From Paenibacillus wynnii (lineage in GTDB: Bacteria > Bacillota > Bacilli > Paenibacillales > Paenibacillaceae): a DNA stretch of 64,000 nucleotides. Below, piece after piece: positions 8,560-17,867 of this stretch. Position 1 is the first letter of the stretch. Each line of letters opens with the position of its first letter. A program made the translations under genes and the position numbers. The stretch is from the NCBI RefSeq assembly GCF_030812855.1, contig NZ_JAUSTK010000023.1, positions 20,433 through 84,432 of the forward strand. Reading direction: 5' to 3'. The notes under the pieces were generated by a model that did no database searches, was not told the DNA's origin, and saw only the letters and a program-made list of their open reading frames with translations.

Positions 8560-9024
8560 ATGTCTATTAAATTAGAACTGAGCTTATTATCCGTATCACC
8601 GAGCAACTGGTTTATGAACTCCATCGCATTTTGGACGTTTTTACTGCTGGGCACCATGTGCATAGGTGGTTACTTTATGTTCCGTAAATTTCTGAAGGTG
8701 CTCCCTAAGGCTGACGGAAAATCAAAGTTAGATTGGCAAAATTACTGGGTAGAACGCAGCAGACCTCTATGGAGCGTTGAATCCAAAGCCTTTCTGGATC
8801 AGTTGGTTCAACCTGTACCCTCACCGTTCCGCGATATCGCCAAGCACTCCATTGCTGCCGAAATAGGCAAGATTGCAGTGGAGACCCATGCGCCGGAAGT
8901 AACACGCGATCACTGTATTAAGGGCTACATTGTTGCCACACCAAGACGTGATAATCGCTTTCTGGTCAGCTTCCTTGAAAAGAACGGCATTGATTACTCT
9001 CCTTACCGCCATTTGATGAAGTAA
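8560..9024 (+). CDS. DUF2621 (YneK-type) membrane protein
   Basis: A 154-residue protein with one membrane segment near residues 20-42 (WTFLLLGTMCIGGYFMF) and a soluble C-terminal domain with conserved-looking WQNYWVERS and VSFLEKNGIDYSPYR stretches. It resembles B. subtilis YneK (DUF2621), whose function is unknown. The ribosome binding site GAGGTGA precedes ATG 8560. The next gene starts 26 bases downstream with its own AAAGGAGG site, so the two are probably co-transcribed. Confidence 0.75.
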   Translation: MSIKLELSLLSVSPSNWFMNSIAFWTFLLLGTMCIGGYFMFRKFLKVLPKADGKSKLDWQNYWVERSRPLWSVESKAFLDQLVQPVPSPFRDIAKHSIAAEIGKIAVETHAPEVTRDHCIKGYIVATPRRDNRFLVSFLEKNGIDYSPYRHLMK

Positions 9025-9049
9025 GTATAGTCCAAAGGAGGACTCCAGG

Positions 9050-9967
9050 TTGAAATATGCAATTTGCGGAGGAACCGGATTTATCGGCAGTGCTCTTACT
9101 AAATACTGGCTTCAGGCTGGACACGAGGTTGTGGTTATCGGAAGGAAACTACCGGACACACCCTCGAATAACCCGCTGCTTCATTACGTGACCTGGGATC
9201 ATCTAGCCTCAAATCCCAATCCCGTCGAAGGTTGCGATGCCTTGGTTAACCTCGCCGGAGCTTCACTCAGCCAGCGTTGGAGTTCGAAAGGAAAACAAGC
9301 GATTAGACAATCACGACTTGAAACCGTTACCGCAGCCGCTAAACTCATCGAGTCTCTTGAGCATAAACCATCCGTTGTTATACAAGCCTCTGCGGTTGCC
9401 ATTTATGGCACTTCCGAGAAGGACACCTTTGATGAATCCTCACCAGCCCGTGTAATGGATTTCCCTTCGGAAGTGGTAAGAGATTGGGAAGAATCGGCAG
9501 ACCGTTCCTACAAAGGTGTTCGACTAGTTAAACTGCGTACCGGAGTCGTTCTTGGCAACAAGAGCGGAGCTTTCCCCAAAATGAAGCTGCCCTACCTACT
9601 TGGTTTTGGAGGTAAAATCGGCAGTGGCCGCCAGTGGGTACCCTGGATTCATCTCACTGACATCATAACCTTGATTGACTTCTGTATTGCTAACCGTGAG
9701 ATATTCGGTCCAGTGAATGCAACTGCCCCGGAGCCTGTCACTAATGATGAATTTGGAAAAACAATCGCAAAAGTGTACCATCGTCCGCATTGGTTTCCTC
9801 TGCCCTCTTTCTTACTCAAGACAGCACTTGGCGAGCTTTCTGAGATTTTGTTAAAGGGACAACGTGTTCTGCCGCAAAAGGCATTAAGTCATGGGTTCAC
9901 CTATGCATTCCCTAAGCTTCAAGGTGCTATGGAGCAGTTAAAATATCATGCAGATCGGAACATATAA
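9050..9967 (+). CDS. TIGR01777-family NAD(P)-binding epimerase-like oxidoreductase
   Basis: A 305-residue Rossmann-fold protein of the extended short-chain dehydrogenase type, similar to B. subtilis YfhF. The dinucleotide-binding motif GGTGFIGSAL is at residues 8-17, and a VNLAGASLSQRW stretch and C-terminal DUF1731-like segment are visible. Substrate is unknown for this family; the usual Tyr-xxx-Lys pair is not obvious in canonical form. The start is TTG at 9050, with AAAGGAGGAC upstream. The 3' end overlaps the convergent FHA gene by 22 bases. Confidence 0.85.
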   Translation: MKYAICGGTGFIGSALTKYWLQAGHEVVVIGRKLPDTPSNNPLLHYVTWDHLASNPNPVEGCDALVNLAGASLSQRWSSKGKQAIRQSRLETVTAAAKLIESLEHKPSVVIQASAVAIYGTSEKDTFDESSPARVMDFPSEVVRDWEESADRSYKGVRLVKLRTGVVLGNKSGAFPKMKLPYLLGFGGKIGSGRQWVPWIHLTDIITLIDFCIANREIFGPVNATAPEPVTNDEFGKTIAKVYHRPHWFPLPSFLLKTALGELSEILLKGQRVLPQKALSHGFTYAFPKLQGAMEQLKYHADRNI

Positions 9968-11541
9968 TTGCCTTTCACAATGGTAAATACATCCCCTTCT
10001 GCAAGCTGATATTCCTTATACGGAATCATGGGCTCTCCTTGAAAAAAGGTACCGTTTCGTGAATCAAGATCCTTAAGTATGTACCCGCCTGTACTTCGGG
10101 AGATTTCCGCATGTACGCGTGAAGCTCCTTCTGACCTTTCAATATATTGTGCTACTTCTGTGGAGCGGCCGATAATGAAGCTGGGGCGATTAAGCTCAAT
10201 TCTTTCCCGAAGACCGTCTCCCTCATCGTCGTACCTCTCCAAATATGGCACTTGGTGCTGCGCGTTCCCTAACCCTTGTTCTTTCACCTTAGGCTTCTCT
10301 CTGGATAACAGAGCGGTTGGTGGAATCGGCATTGGGATGGATGCAGCCACTTGCGCGGGTGCCATGGTTAGCTGATGCTTGTCTGAGGCCTCTACATCGG
10401 CTAGAAAATTAACAGGACTCGGGCCGCTGCGAGAGGCTGCTCTAGGTTCAGGATCATGCTTGGGCATTGCACTCGGCCCACTGCTATTCAGCGAAGGCCT
10501 GCTAAATCTCCGCTCTCCATCACCTAGTTTAAGACCAGTCATTGGCATCCTTATCTCCGCTTCCTCATCTTCATCTGCTTCACCGTTACTCCCTCCTAGA
10601 CGCAATCTATCTAGCCAAGCCATACCACTAATAACAGCTAATACAATGCTCACCGCTCCGCAAATAATAAATGTCAGTGAGTTCGGCTTGTCGAGATATA
10701 GAAATTTCCATAACAGTGCGTCTCCCAATAGACAACCCAGTACAATGTATATTTTCGAGCTGGATGTCGTAGTAGTGGGCTCGTAGTTTCCGCTGTCGGA
10801 CTTGTTGATAAGACTATCTTCTTCCATATTTTTAAAACTGGGGTACCCGCCTGTCCACCCGGCAAAGCGATTGGAGATCGTCTGTTCCTCCAAAGGTTCA
10901 GCAGTTATTGTTGCTCCCCGTTCCACGGTGGAGATGGGATTTACTTTTACAGATTCCCCGCCTTCCGTCAGCAGTTCGGCAAGCAGTGCCTTAAGTCCGC
11001 CCGATGAGAAGCCTTCCTCCCCGCAATACTGTAGAAGCCTTTGCACTCCGGTTCCCCTTAGCTCAGTGATTGAGGCCATTAGCACCATAATCAAGGATCG
11101 CATGCTCTCCCCGGGCTTATGTGTTGCAGCAGGATTATCCAATGGAATATAGGCCAAGTACACCTTGCCGTTTTGCAGCGACCCCTCTATAAAAATATAA
11201 TCCTCGTGCAAGGCGTACATCATCGGGTCCAGCATATACAGCCTCCCTTCCTCCATACCCTGAGCCACTTGCAAGAGAAGCCCGAAGAAGGCATTCATAG
11301 ATAACCTTTCACTTTTCAAAAGATGTGAGAGCATCTTCTTGCCGGTGACTGCGTATTCCAGCGTAACTCTCAAATCAATTTCCTTGAGATATAACTTTAA
11401 GTGATTGGGAATTTTCGTATTTACCATCATCCGGGTCTGTACTTTATTGAGCTTGCCCACTGACAATCCATCGGGCTCATCAAGCACCATACATATGCCA
11501 TCCCGTTGTATAAAATCACAGGTCAATCCAAACAACAGCAA
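9946..11541 (-). CDS. FHA-domain protein with DUF6382-like N-terminus, end of Tad locus 2
   Basis: A protein of about 530 residues. The N-terminal part (to about 190) resembles DUF6382. It is followed by a low-complexity linker, two membrane segments near residues 265-305, a long acidic and proline-rich stretch, and a C-terminal forkhead-associated domain (about 455-528) with RPSFIIGRS, SRVHAEI and LKDLDSRNGTFF. FHA domains bind phosphothreonine, so this may couple the pilus to Ser/Thr kinase signalling. The start is TTG at 11541 or, better spaced from AGGGGTGAT, TTG at 11535. It is the last gene of the operon and converges on the epimerase gene. Confidence 0.8.
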   Translation of the reverse strand: MLLFGLTCDFIQRDGICMVLDEPDGLSVGKLNKVQTRMMVNTKIPNHLKLYLKEIDLRVTLEYAVTGKKMLSHLLKSERLSMNAFFGLLLQVAQGMEEGRLYMLDPMMYALHEDYIFIEGSLQNGKVYLAYIPLDNPAATHKPGESMRSLIMVLMASITELRGTGVQRLLQYCGEEGFSSGGLKALLAELLTEGGESVKVNPISTVERGATITAEPLEEQTISNRFAGWTGGYPSFKNMEEDSLINKSDSGNYEPTTTTSSSKIYIVLGCLLGDALLWKFLYLDKPNSLTFIICGAVSIVLAVISGMAWLDRLRLGGSNGEADEDEEAEIRMPMTGLKLGDGERRFSRPSLNSSGPSAMPKHDPEPRAASRSGPSPVNFLADVEASDKHQLTMAPAQVAASIPMPIPPTALLSREKPKVKEQGLGNAQHQVPYLERYDDEGDGLRERIELNRPSFIIGRSTEVAQYIERSEGASRVHAEISRSTGGYILKDLDSRNGTFFQGEPMIPYKEYQLAEGDVFTIVKGNYMFRSA

Positions 11542-11552
11542 TCACCCCTATT

Positions 11553-12062
11553 TTAAAAATATAGATACGTACACACCGAACCGGGAATGACAGCCAGCAT
11601 AAAGGGAAAACGCAGCTGTTCTTTTCCCTTTCCTTTTAGAAAGTTCAAGTCATGCAATACAAAAAAACCGGTAATTCTGCTAAAGCTATTTCGTAATCGA
11701 GTTCCTGTTTCGCGACGATATAACACAATGATCCAACCAATTAAGGCTCCGATAAAAACCGAGTACATAATAACCTGTGCAGTGAACAACATCCCCGTCC
11801 AGGCTCCAATACCCGCAAACAGCTTGACGTCGCCTGCCCCAACCGCACCCATGAAATGCATAATAAGTAATAGAGCAAACCCCGCCGCAGCACCGCAAAT
11901 TGCAAATAAGAATCCTTGCCAACCCTGCACAAACGCTTGAAGCACCAGTCCCGTAAAGAATGCCGGCACTGTAATCCAGTTCGGTATTCTCATTGAACGT
12001 ATATCTGTAATTAAAGCTGCTGCCAAAAATGGTGTGCAGCCCCAAAATGCCCACTCCGTCAT
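11553..12062 (-). CDS. A24-type prepilin peptidase, Tad locus 2
   Basis: A 169-residue, mostly membrane protein. The two catalytic Asp residues of the TadV/CpaA family are visible: D20 in TDIRSMRIPN and the Asp of GAGDVK at about residues 94-99. It would cleave the leader of the Flp pilin and the TadE-like proteins of this cluster at the cytoplasmic face. It lacks the N-terminal methylase domain of PilD, as is normal for Tad peptidases. It sits between a TadE-like gene and the FHA gene. No counterpart is visible in Tad locus 1 within the window, so it may serve both. Confidence 0.88.
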   Translation of the reverse strand: MTEWAFWGCTPFLAAALITDIRSMRIPNWITVPAFFTGLVLQAFVQGWQGFLFAICGAAAGFALLLIMHFMGAVGAGDVKLFAGIGAWTGMLFTAQVIMYSVFIGALIGWIIVLYRRETGTRLRNSFSRITGFFVLHDLNFLKGKGKEQLRFPFMLAVIPGSVCTYLYF

Positions 12063-12089
12063 AGCTTCACTCCTTCTTTGCCCTCTCTT

Positions 12090-13061
12090 CTATTTCACAA
12101 CAACAAAGGTGACTTCAATAAATTGGCCGTCATCAGTCTGAATGGTAAAAGGCCACGACCCTGGCGTCGTATTCACCCCGATTTTCCACTCCCACTCGAT
12201 ATATCCCTCACTGTCCGCTTGCTTCCAGCCCAAATATTTCGCACTGCTTTTACCACTTTTATAGAAAATCGTTAAGTTTGCGGAAGCATTGGGTTTGATT
12301 TTCGCACGGATCTTGCCTTGTTTGTTAGCAACCCCAGGATTGGGCTTCTCCAGAATAATAATTGCATCCTGTTCGCCCTGATCGTCTGCGGCTCCTCCAT
12401 TACCGTATTCACCCGTATCCCCAATCCAAAGCCTTTCTACCGCACTGGCCTCCAGCACAATTCTCTGGTTCAGAAAAGGCACCTTCATCGGCAACTCATA
12501 GCTAACCTGCAGCCCGAAATAAGGACGTGTATTATCCTTTATCTCTGGAACGATCACGTTGGTTACATGGATTCTTTGGTATTCGAGAATATCTGCCGCC
12601 AGATAAGGCTTAAGCAAGGGCTTTACGGCCAAATCCAAAACGCTTTGTGAAGCCTCCGCTTGCAGTTCCTGCAATGGACCCTCCCCCTTCTGTACTGCAC
12701 CTCTGACCCAATCGTCTAATGGTGAGGGCAATGAGGCGGCATACTTCTCACTCCAATCCATAAGTGACAAACGGGGAATACTCCAATTCGTGTTTGGCAG
12801 AGAAGCAGTCTCTCCTACAGATTCTGGAGAACTGGGAGTTTCTGCCTTCTGGGCAGCCAAAGCAGCGGGATACATATGTGTAGATACTACCTTGACAGTA
12901 TCGGAGACAGTGCTTTGCAGGGCCGTGGAATACAAGGTCATCTGAATTATAAAAATCAGAAATAGAACAAACAGCAGAAAGATGGGCATTACCATTGCAG
13001 CTTCAACAACCATACTGCCCTCGTTCTTCACCGCTATCCCTATACGGCATCTGTACCTCAT
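12090..13061 (-). CDS. TadE-like pseudopilin with C-terminal beta domain, Tad locus 2
   Basis: A 323-residue protein whose N-terminus reads EGSMVVEAAMVMPIFLLF, a pseudopilin-type processing and membrane segment (residues about 14-40) as in TadE/TadF. A long extracellular region follows. The last 90 residues (from about 230) form a repeated-looking beta pattern (KIRAKIKPNASANLTIFY, then a W-rich stretch) resembling an immunoglobulin-like domain, which is unusual for TadE proteins. This may be an adhesive or cell-wall contact tip. It lies between the large TadG-like gene and the prepilin peptidase gene. Confidence 0.75.
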   Translation of the reverse strand: MRYRCRIGIAVKNEGSMVVEAAMVMPIFLLFVLFLIFIIQMTLYSTALQSTVSDTVKVVSTHMYPAALAAQKAETPSSPESVGETASLPNTNWSIPRLSLMDWSEKYAASLPSPLDDWVRGAVQKGEGPLQELQAEASQSVLDLAVKPLLKPYLAADILEYQRIHVTNVIVPEIKDNTRPYFGLQVSYELPMKVPFLNQRIVLEASAVERLWIGDTGEYGNGGAADDQGEQDAIIILEKPNPGVANKQGKIRAKIKPNASANLTIFYKSGKSSAKYLGWKQADSEGYIEWEWKIGVNTTPGSWPFTIQTDDGQFIEVTFVVVK

Positions 13062-13079
13062 CAGCCCACTACCCTTCCA

Positions 13080-15347
13080 CTAATAAGAAAAATCCGCCCG
13101 TATTCCCTTGTAATAGGTATTCTTCTGCACATCACCTGCAAGACCGGCAGTATAATCCAGTGCTTTGATTACACCGGGCAAAAACCATAATCGCATTCCC
13201 AGCTTAATCTCTGCTGAAGCATAGGTAAATTTCTCCGCAGGATTAATCCCTGTATTCAAGCGGATAAGAGCCAGCATGCGGGACAGCTGTGCTTCTCCAC
13301 CACCGTGTAGCAACAGGAACAGCCTGAGATAATCACGGTAGGTAAGCTCAGCCGGTACATATTTGGATAGCGGGATTGAACCCTTGTTACACAGAAGAAC
13401 CATGTCTTCAATAGCTTTACTAAGTCCGTATAACAGTGCCGCAGCCGTAATTGCCAATGGGTTCCCCAGAGTCGCCTTCTCAATAAATCCTTCCATAGTC
13501 CGCACCGCAAGCCTCATCGCAAATATTTCACTATATGCTGCTGCTACATTGCCTGCGGGATTATGGAATCCGTATAAAATGTATTCCAGCTCTTGCTGAT
13601 GGGGGTCCATCTGATCTGACAGCTGTTGAATACTGTTCCCTTGTCCGTCTCCCGTTAAAGACGTGAGTCCGGAAACATCAAAATGCTCAAAATAAAGGGC
13701 GGAATATTCATTTTGAAAAAGTCGATCCCTTGCCCCGTCTAAGACGCTGCCCATCGCTTCATATATTCCATCCATGTCGTCCATAGCTTCACTTCCAGCC
13801 GAGTAAGGATTGGTAGAAGCCTTTTCCTCTTCAGGCAAACTCTGATTCAAACCTGCATTAAAGCTGATATTCTCATCATAATATTGCCGGAGTGTATCAT
13901 AACGCTTTAGGGAGTCTCCCGCTTGTTGGCCCAAATCGCGAATCTTCGTTATAACATCCATGGCCTCGCGTAATTTGACCTTGCTCTGTTTCTCCGTCTC
14001 CTTACGCAATTTATCCGAGGTACGGTGACTTTCAATAGCTGCCTTTTCACTTGAAATAAGGACACCCTCATTCCCATACTCCTGAACATATGTGTAGGTC
14101 ACTCTCGAGGCCCCTAGCACAGAACCTGTTAACCACGAAAGATCCGCGTCCAGACCTGAGGCGCTCCCAAGAGCTGCCGGTAACCCAGATACCTCTTGCA
14201 GAACCGATTGATAAGCACGATCCTGCACTGATATCCCTGTTTCCAAGCTACTGAGTTCAGAGACAGAGAGGAGCAAGCTATCCCCTTGTTCGCGCAGATT
14301 GGGTACTGCAGTGTCGTTTGTTCCCTCTAAGTTCCCGGGAATATCCCAGGTTTCAGCAGATGTATACCCAGGGCGCGTATTATCATTTCTTGACTGCTCT
14401 ATTACAGCTTTCATACTGTCATTTAGTCTCAAAGCCTCAATGAGTGCGGTGCGCGATTCCTCCATTAACCTCGAATGAGTCTCTCGGAAAGTAATTAGTG
14501 CATCCTGAATCCGGGATGTAACTTCATAGGATTGCGATAAATAATTAGAGATTTTGTCCCTGTATTTGGGTTCCTCATCCTCCTCGAGATCCATGTCGGC
14601 ATAGGCTTTATAAACGAAATCGCGATATTGTCCAACAATATTCGCTGCATTAGAGACACCACCAACGCCTTGATAGGGGATTGAGGTCGAACCTGGTGGA
14701 CTTATGATTAACTCAAGCATTACTTTTACGCTTTCGGCGGCTTGACTGCGACGCTCCAGCATTAAATCCAATGCATCTTCACGTTGGTCATACAGCGGCT
14801 GAAGATTGCCGTACATATCAATCGTTCTTGAGGCCTCCCCCATAGCAGAAGATACCGGCTTGAACTTTCCGGCCAATTCCAGCGTGAAATCAATCGGAGC
14901 CTTATACTTCATTTCTTCATTAATTTGGCGGCGAAAAATAGCATATTCACCTAAAGGACGGTCCCACTCCAAGGAGGACGATTCCAGAGCCTGAGATAGG
15001 AGATTGAACTCATCTCCTCGTCCGCTCTTGCGCAAATTGTCACTTAATACCCTGGCTAATAACTGCTTCCCATCGCTATCCCCATAAGCAAACAACCCAT
15101 AGTCTTCTTTGAGCTTAATATCATACGATGACATTACAGATCGAATACCGGCCCGGGCCAGCCGTTCTCCTTGCGTGTTAGCGGCAGCAATGCGTGCATA
15201 ATCAATCAGTACTGCTGCAAACAGGAATACAAAGGCCAGAACCATAATTAGAAATACAGAAACTGAACCCTCTGTGTGTCTTCCCCGCCGCCAACGCCGC
15301 CGGGAACGTACGTGATGAATAGATGGACGGGGTGTTAATGTCTTCAT
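13080..15347 (-). CDS. TadG/DUF5702-like large pilus-associated protein, Tad locus 2
   Basis: A 755-residue protein. A very basic N-terminus is followed by one membrane helix (about 28-52; EGSVSVFLIMVLAFVFLF), then a long, mostly helical region with coiled-coil character. The start of the exported part (GIRSVMSSYDIKLKEDYGLFAYG) matches the DUF5702 family found in Bacillota Tad loci. It probably takes the place of TadG as a membrane-anchored extracytoplasmic assembly factor. The pattern EGSVSVFL resembles a TadE-type processing site. It follows the TadE gene by 15 bases in the same operon. Confidence 0.78.
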   Translation of the reverse strand: MKTLTPRPSIHHVRSRRRWRRGRHTEGSVSVFLIMVLAFVFLFAAVLIDYARIAAANTQGERLARAGIRSVMSSYDIKLKEDYGLFAYGDSDGKQLLARVLSDNLRKSGRGDEFNLLSQALESSSLEWDRPLGEYAIFRRQINEEMKYKAPIDFTLELAGKFKPVSSAMGEASRTIDMYGNLQPLYDQREDALDLMLERRSQAAESVKVMLELIISPPGSTSIPYQGVGGVSNAANIVGQYRDFVYKAYADMDLEEDEEPKYRDKISNYLSQSYEVTSRIQDALITFRETHSRLMEESRTALIEALRLNDSMKAVIEQSRNDNTRPGYTSAETWDIPGNLEGTNDTAVPNLREQGDSLLLSVSELSSLETGISVQDRAYQSVLQEVSGLPAALGSASGLDADLSWLTGSVLGASRVTYTYVQEYGNEGVLISSEKAAIESHRTSDKLRKETEKQSKVKLREAMDVITKIRDLGQQAGDSLKRYDTLRQYYDENISFNAGLNQSLPEEEKASTNPYSAGSEAMDDMDGIYEAMGSVLDGARDRLFQNEYSALYFEHFDVSGLTSLTGDGQGNSIQQLSDQMDPHQQELEYILYGFHNPAGNVAAAYSEIFAMRLAVRTMEGFIEKATLGNPLAITAAALLYGLSKAIEDMVLLCNKGSIPLSKYVPAELTYRDYLRLFLLLHGGGEAQLSRMLALIRLNTGINPAEKFTYASAEIKLGMRLWFLPGVIKALDYTAGLAGDVQKNTYYKGIRADFSY

Positions 15348-15362
15348 ACCAGCCTCCGAACT

Positions 15363-16028
15363 TCATTTCTTGAGTTTGCCTACCATTTCAGAGGCATCTT
15401 TTTGTTTCATTGCTGCTCCTGAGTTTCCATCTTCAGATCGTCCCTGAAACTTAGCACCATAGTAGCGCATCAGATCAATTGTACGGATGAACTCAACTGG
15501 CTCAGCTATCAATGATTGAGCTTCAACTGCCGGAATACCTCCATCTGCTAATATTTTATCCAGTCCAGGAAGGTCCAGCAGGTGTTGAAGCTTTAGGCTT
15601 ACTTTTCGGCCGGTAAGGCCAAAGGTATACTTTATTTCTCCCGGCATATTAACCGAAACCTTCGCAGCCGATTGCCCTAGCTTCACTTTCGGTAGATCTT
15701 CTGCAGAGCCTTCAGTCTTGTCAGGCAGCAATACCGTCACACTTCCTCTTCCTGCTCCAAATAGCGTACCCAGCAAGTTATCTTCACCTATACGCCAGTA
15801 AAGAGAATCATATTGACCCGCTGCAAAGGAACCCGTAGTCTCTTTGTGACTGTTGTCCCAAGTATAGGCTCCACGTTCAGCAGTGGCAGAAGCCACCTGA
15901 AGCAGCATCGATTTCTGATAACTGTAGAGGCAGAAGAATAGCAGCAGCATCGTTATAAACATAATAATTGGCAGGAGAAGTGAAGCTTCGATCGTAAAGC
16001 TGCCATCTTCTTTCCACAAATTACTCAA
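15363..16028 (-). CDS. TadE-like pseudopilin, Tad locus 2
   Basis: A 221-residue protein with the classic TadE N-terminus DGSFTIEASLLLPIIMF (residues 8-24), where G-SFTIE supplies the prepilin peptidase site with Glu at position +5. A single membrane helix and an extracytoplasmic domain follow. TadE proteins are minor pseudopilins that initiate or regulate Flp fibre assembly. The start overlaps the end of the Flp pilin gene by eight bases, so the two are translationally coupled. Confidence 0.85.
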   Translation of the reverse strand: MSNLWKEDGSFTIEASLLLPIIMFITMLLLFFCLYSYQKSMLLQVASATAERGAYTWDNSHKETTGSFAAGQYDSLYWRIGEDNLLGTLFGAGRGSVTVLLPDKTEGSAEDLPKVKLGQSAAKVSVNMPGEIKYTFGLTGRKVSLKLQHLLDLPGLDKILADGGIPAVEAQSLIAEPVEFIRTIDLMRYYGAKFQGRSEDGNSGAAMKQKDASEMVGKLKK

Positions 16029-16209
16029 ATACTTCCTGACTTTTCTCTCCGGCTGTGGAGATCAGACTTTTGACTACCTTGACAATCTCTTCTTTGAACA
16101 CCAAGACGACAGTTATTAATACAGCGATGATTAAGATCATTTCCAAGGTGCCCAGCCCTTCTTCATCTCTCCAAAATCCCATTGCATATCCCCGTAACGT
16201 TGACATCAT
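16021..16209 (-). CDS. Flp-type major pilin candidate, Tad locus 2
   Basis: A 62-residue peptide containing EEGLGTLEMILIIAVLITVVLVF: Gly followed by LGTLE fits the prepilin cleavage site with Glu at +5, and the hydrophobic helix follows directly. After processing about 44 residues would remain, typical for Flp pilins. The ribosome binding site AGGAGGATGAG lies 6 bases before ATG 16209. It is flanked by TadC and TadE genes in the expected operon order. The GTLEM variant replaces the usual EY, as in other Gram-positive Flp pilins. Confidence 0.85.
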   Translation of the reverse strand: MMSTLRGYAMGFWRDEEGLGTLEMILIIAVLITVVLVFKEEIVKVVKSLISTAGEKSQEVFE

Positions 16210-16221
16210 AGTCTCATCCTC

Positions 16222-17094
16222 CTACATATTTAACATCATGAATGCCGGTGTTCCCACCAATACAATTACAACCAGAAAGATAACCACCATCGGAAAAACC
16301 AGCTTTGCGGAAGCCTGCTCACCGTGTGTTCGGCTAATCGCCTTTCTTCTCTCCCATAACATTCGGGACAAGTCACGCAGGGATAAAGCAAAATCTCCCC
16401 CGCCCCTGCGATAATTAAGCAATACCGTTGTAGTGAAAAGAGCCACCTCCTGTACCGCACACCGCTTGCTAAAATTTTCAAAAGCCTGCTGGAAGGAATA
16501 GCCGCTCTCCCATTCACTGATCATAGTCGCCAGTTCACGGTATAACGGGTGGCTTATATCCCCTTTTCGGCTAGCTGAACATCGGACCAGAGCTCTCTGC
16601 ACCGTCTCTCCTGCACCTACTAGTAGTACAATACTATTCAACAGTTCTGGTAGCTCTAGCGTAATCAGCTGCTCTCGGAGCTTTACCTTTTTATGCAGAT
16701 CACTCACCAGTGCCATGGGAAGCGCCCCTGCCAGAAACGTACCCAATACTACTCCAATACGCTCCCCGGTAATCAATGACAGCGTGCAACCAGCTGTTAG
16801 CAGCAGCCAACTGTAGCTCAGCATCTCTCCCAAGAAGAGCAAAGTACGTTCTGTACCCTGCCGTGCGCCTTGGCTTTTTTGAATGGAGCGTTGGATTCTG
16901 AATATCACTGAAGGAAAATAGCTTGTGATCCGACTCGCCTCAACTAGCAAGAGCAGCGGTTCCCCCAACTTGCGAAGCCGAATCCCTTCCATAGGCAAGC
17001 CCCTCAAATTAACGTACCTTCTGCCACATTTCAAACGAAGTATGAACCATGCAGCCGCCAAAATCAGGATGACTGCACCACAGATCCCACGCAT
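16222..17094 (-). CDS. TadC-like platform protein, Tad locus 2
   Basis: A protein of about 290 residues with a type II secretion F domain and membrane segments at both ends and in the middle. I start it at ATG 17094 because GGGGGG lies just upstream and this leaves a 13-base gap after TadB. The longer frame to 17223 would overlap TadB and adds an unlikely arginine- and tryptophan-rich leader. The soluble middle has the expected LPELLNSIVLLVGAGETVQ stretch. It pairs with TadB to form the inner-membrane platform. Confidence 0.82.
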   Translation of the reverse strand: MRGICGAVILILAAAWFILRLKCGRRYVNLRGLPMEGIRLRKLGEPLLLLVEASRITSYFPSVIFRIQRSIQKSQGARQGTERTLLFLGEMLSYSWLLLTAGCTLSLITGERIGVVLGTFLAGALPMALVSDLHKKVKLREQLITLELPELLNSIVLLVGAGETVQRALVRCSASRKGDISHPLYRELATMISEWESGYSFQQAFENFSKRCAVQEVALFTTTVLLNYRRGGGDFALSLRDLSRMLWERRKAISRTHGEQASAKLVFPMVVIFLVVIVLVGTPAFMMLNM

Positions 17095-17107
17095 TGTTTG
17101 CCCCCCA

Positions 17108-17866
17108 TCAGAGCGGAATGTCCATGATCTTGGATATCCAGAGATAACATAGAAACAACGCCGCCAATGCCAACGTTGATATTGCAATACCAGCTCCTGT
17201 ATACATGGGCTCCATGTAATCACCAGCTGTTAGGCTCATGAACATCACCATGGCAAGCGGAGAAACCAGTAGCGCCTTAGCCTCGAATTTCTTCTGTGCA
17301 ACAGTTACGGCTATTTCCTGCTGAATATCCAGCTTCTCACTGATAACGCTTGAGGTACGGCGTACGACTTCAACTAAATCTCCCCCGGTCCGTTTGCAGA
17401 CGGTGAATACATCAGCGAACCGTTCAATGTCCTCCATTCCTGCTCTTCTGCTGAAGTCGTGCAGCGCTTCCTCTACAGGCTGCGCATACTCCAGCCGGGC
17501 ACAAATAATATTCAGCTCGGCTATCATATCGCTGCCGCCTTCGGGGTCCAGCATAAGCAGATCCTGTACAGCCTCCCGAAAAGCATTCTCCACTGATCTT
17601 CCGGCGGACAACGAGGAGGACAAGGAAAACAATGTCTGCTTGAAATGCAGATTCAATGCCGCACGCCGCCTTATCATTAAGTAATTTCTTAATAGCCGGG
17701 GAGCATAACCAGCAAATGGAACCAGCGCAAGCGATAAGATCCAATGATGATAAAAGAGATATCCAACCCCAAACAGCATTACTCCACCCATACCTAAGGC
17801 TGTGACTTTTTGCAACAAGGTTAGTTCATAGACAGTATAGTTCGGCAGTAATTGAGCTGGGTCCAT
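17108..17866 (-). CDS. TadB-like platform protein, Tad locus 2
   Basis: A protein of about 252 residues with two N-terminal membrane segments (about 25-60), a helical F domain carrying FKQTLFSLSSSLSAGRSVE and RTGGDLVEV stretches typical of TadB, and two C-terminal membrane segments. ATG 17866 is preferred because GAGGTGGCGG is upstream. An earlier in-frame ATG at 17887 overlaps the cpaF end and has a weaker site. It lies directly after cpaF in the operon. Confidence 0.82.
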   Translation of the reverse strand: MDPAQLLPNYTVYELTLLQKVTALGMGGVMLFGVGYLFYHHWILSLALVPFAGYAPRLLRNYLMIRRRAALNLHFKQTLFSLSSSLSAGRSVENAFREAVQDLLMLDPEGGSDMIAELNIICARLEYAQPVEEALHDFSRRAGMEDIERFADVFTVCKRTGGDLVEVVRRTSSVISEKLDIQQEIAVTVAQKKFEAKALLVSPLAMVMFMSLTAGDYMEPMYTGAGIAISTLALAALFLCYLWISKIMDIPL

Positions 17867-17867
17867 C

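Noticed and set aside
16222..17223. Upstream extension of the TadC-like gene
   Set aside because: The extra 43 residues overlap TadB and lack a ribosome binding site; the internal ATG at 17094 has GGGGGG upstream.
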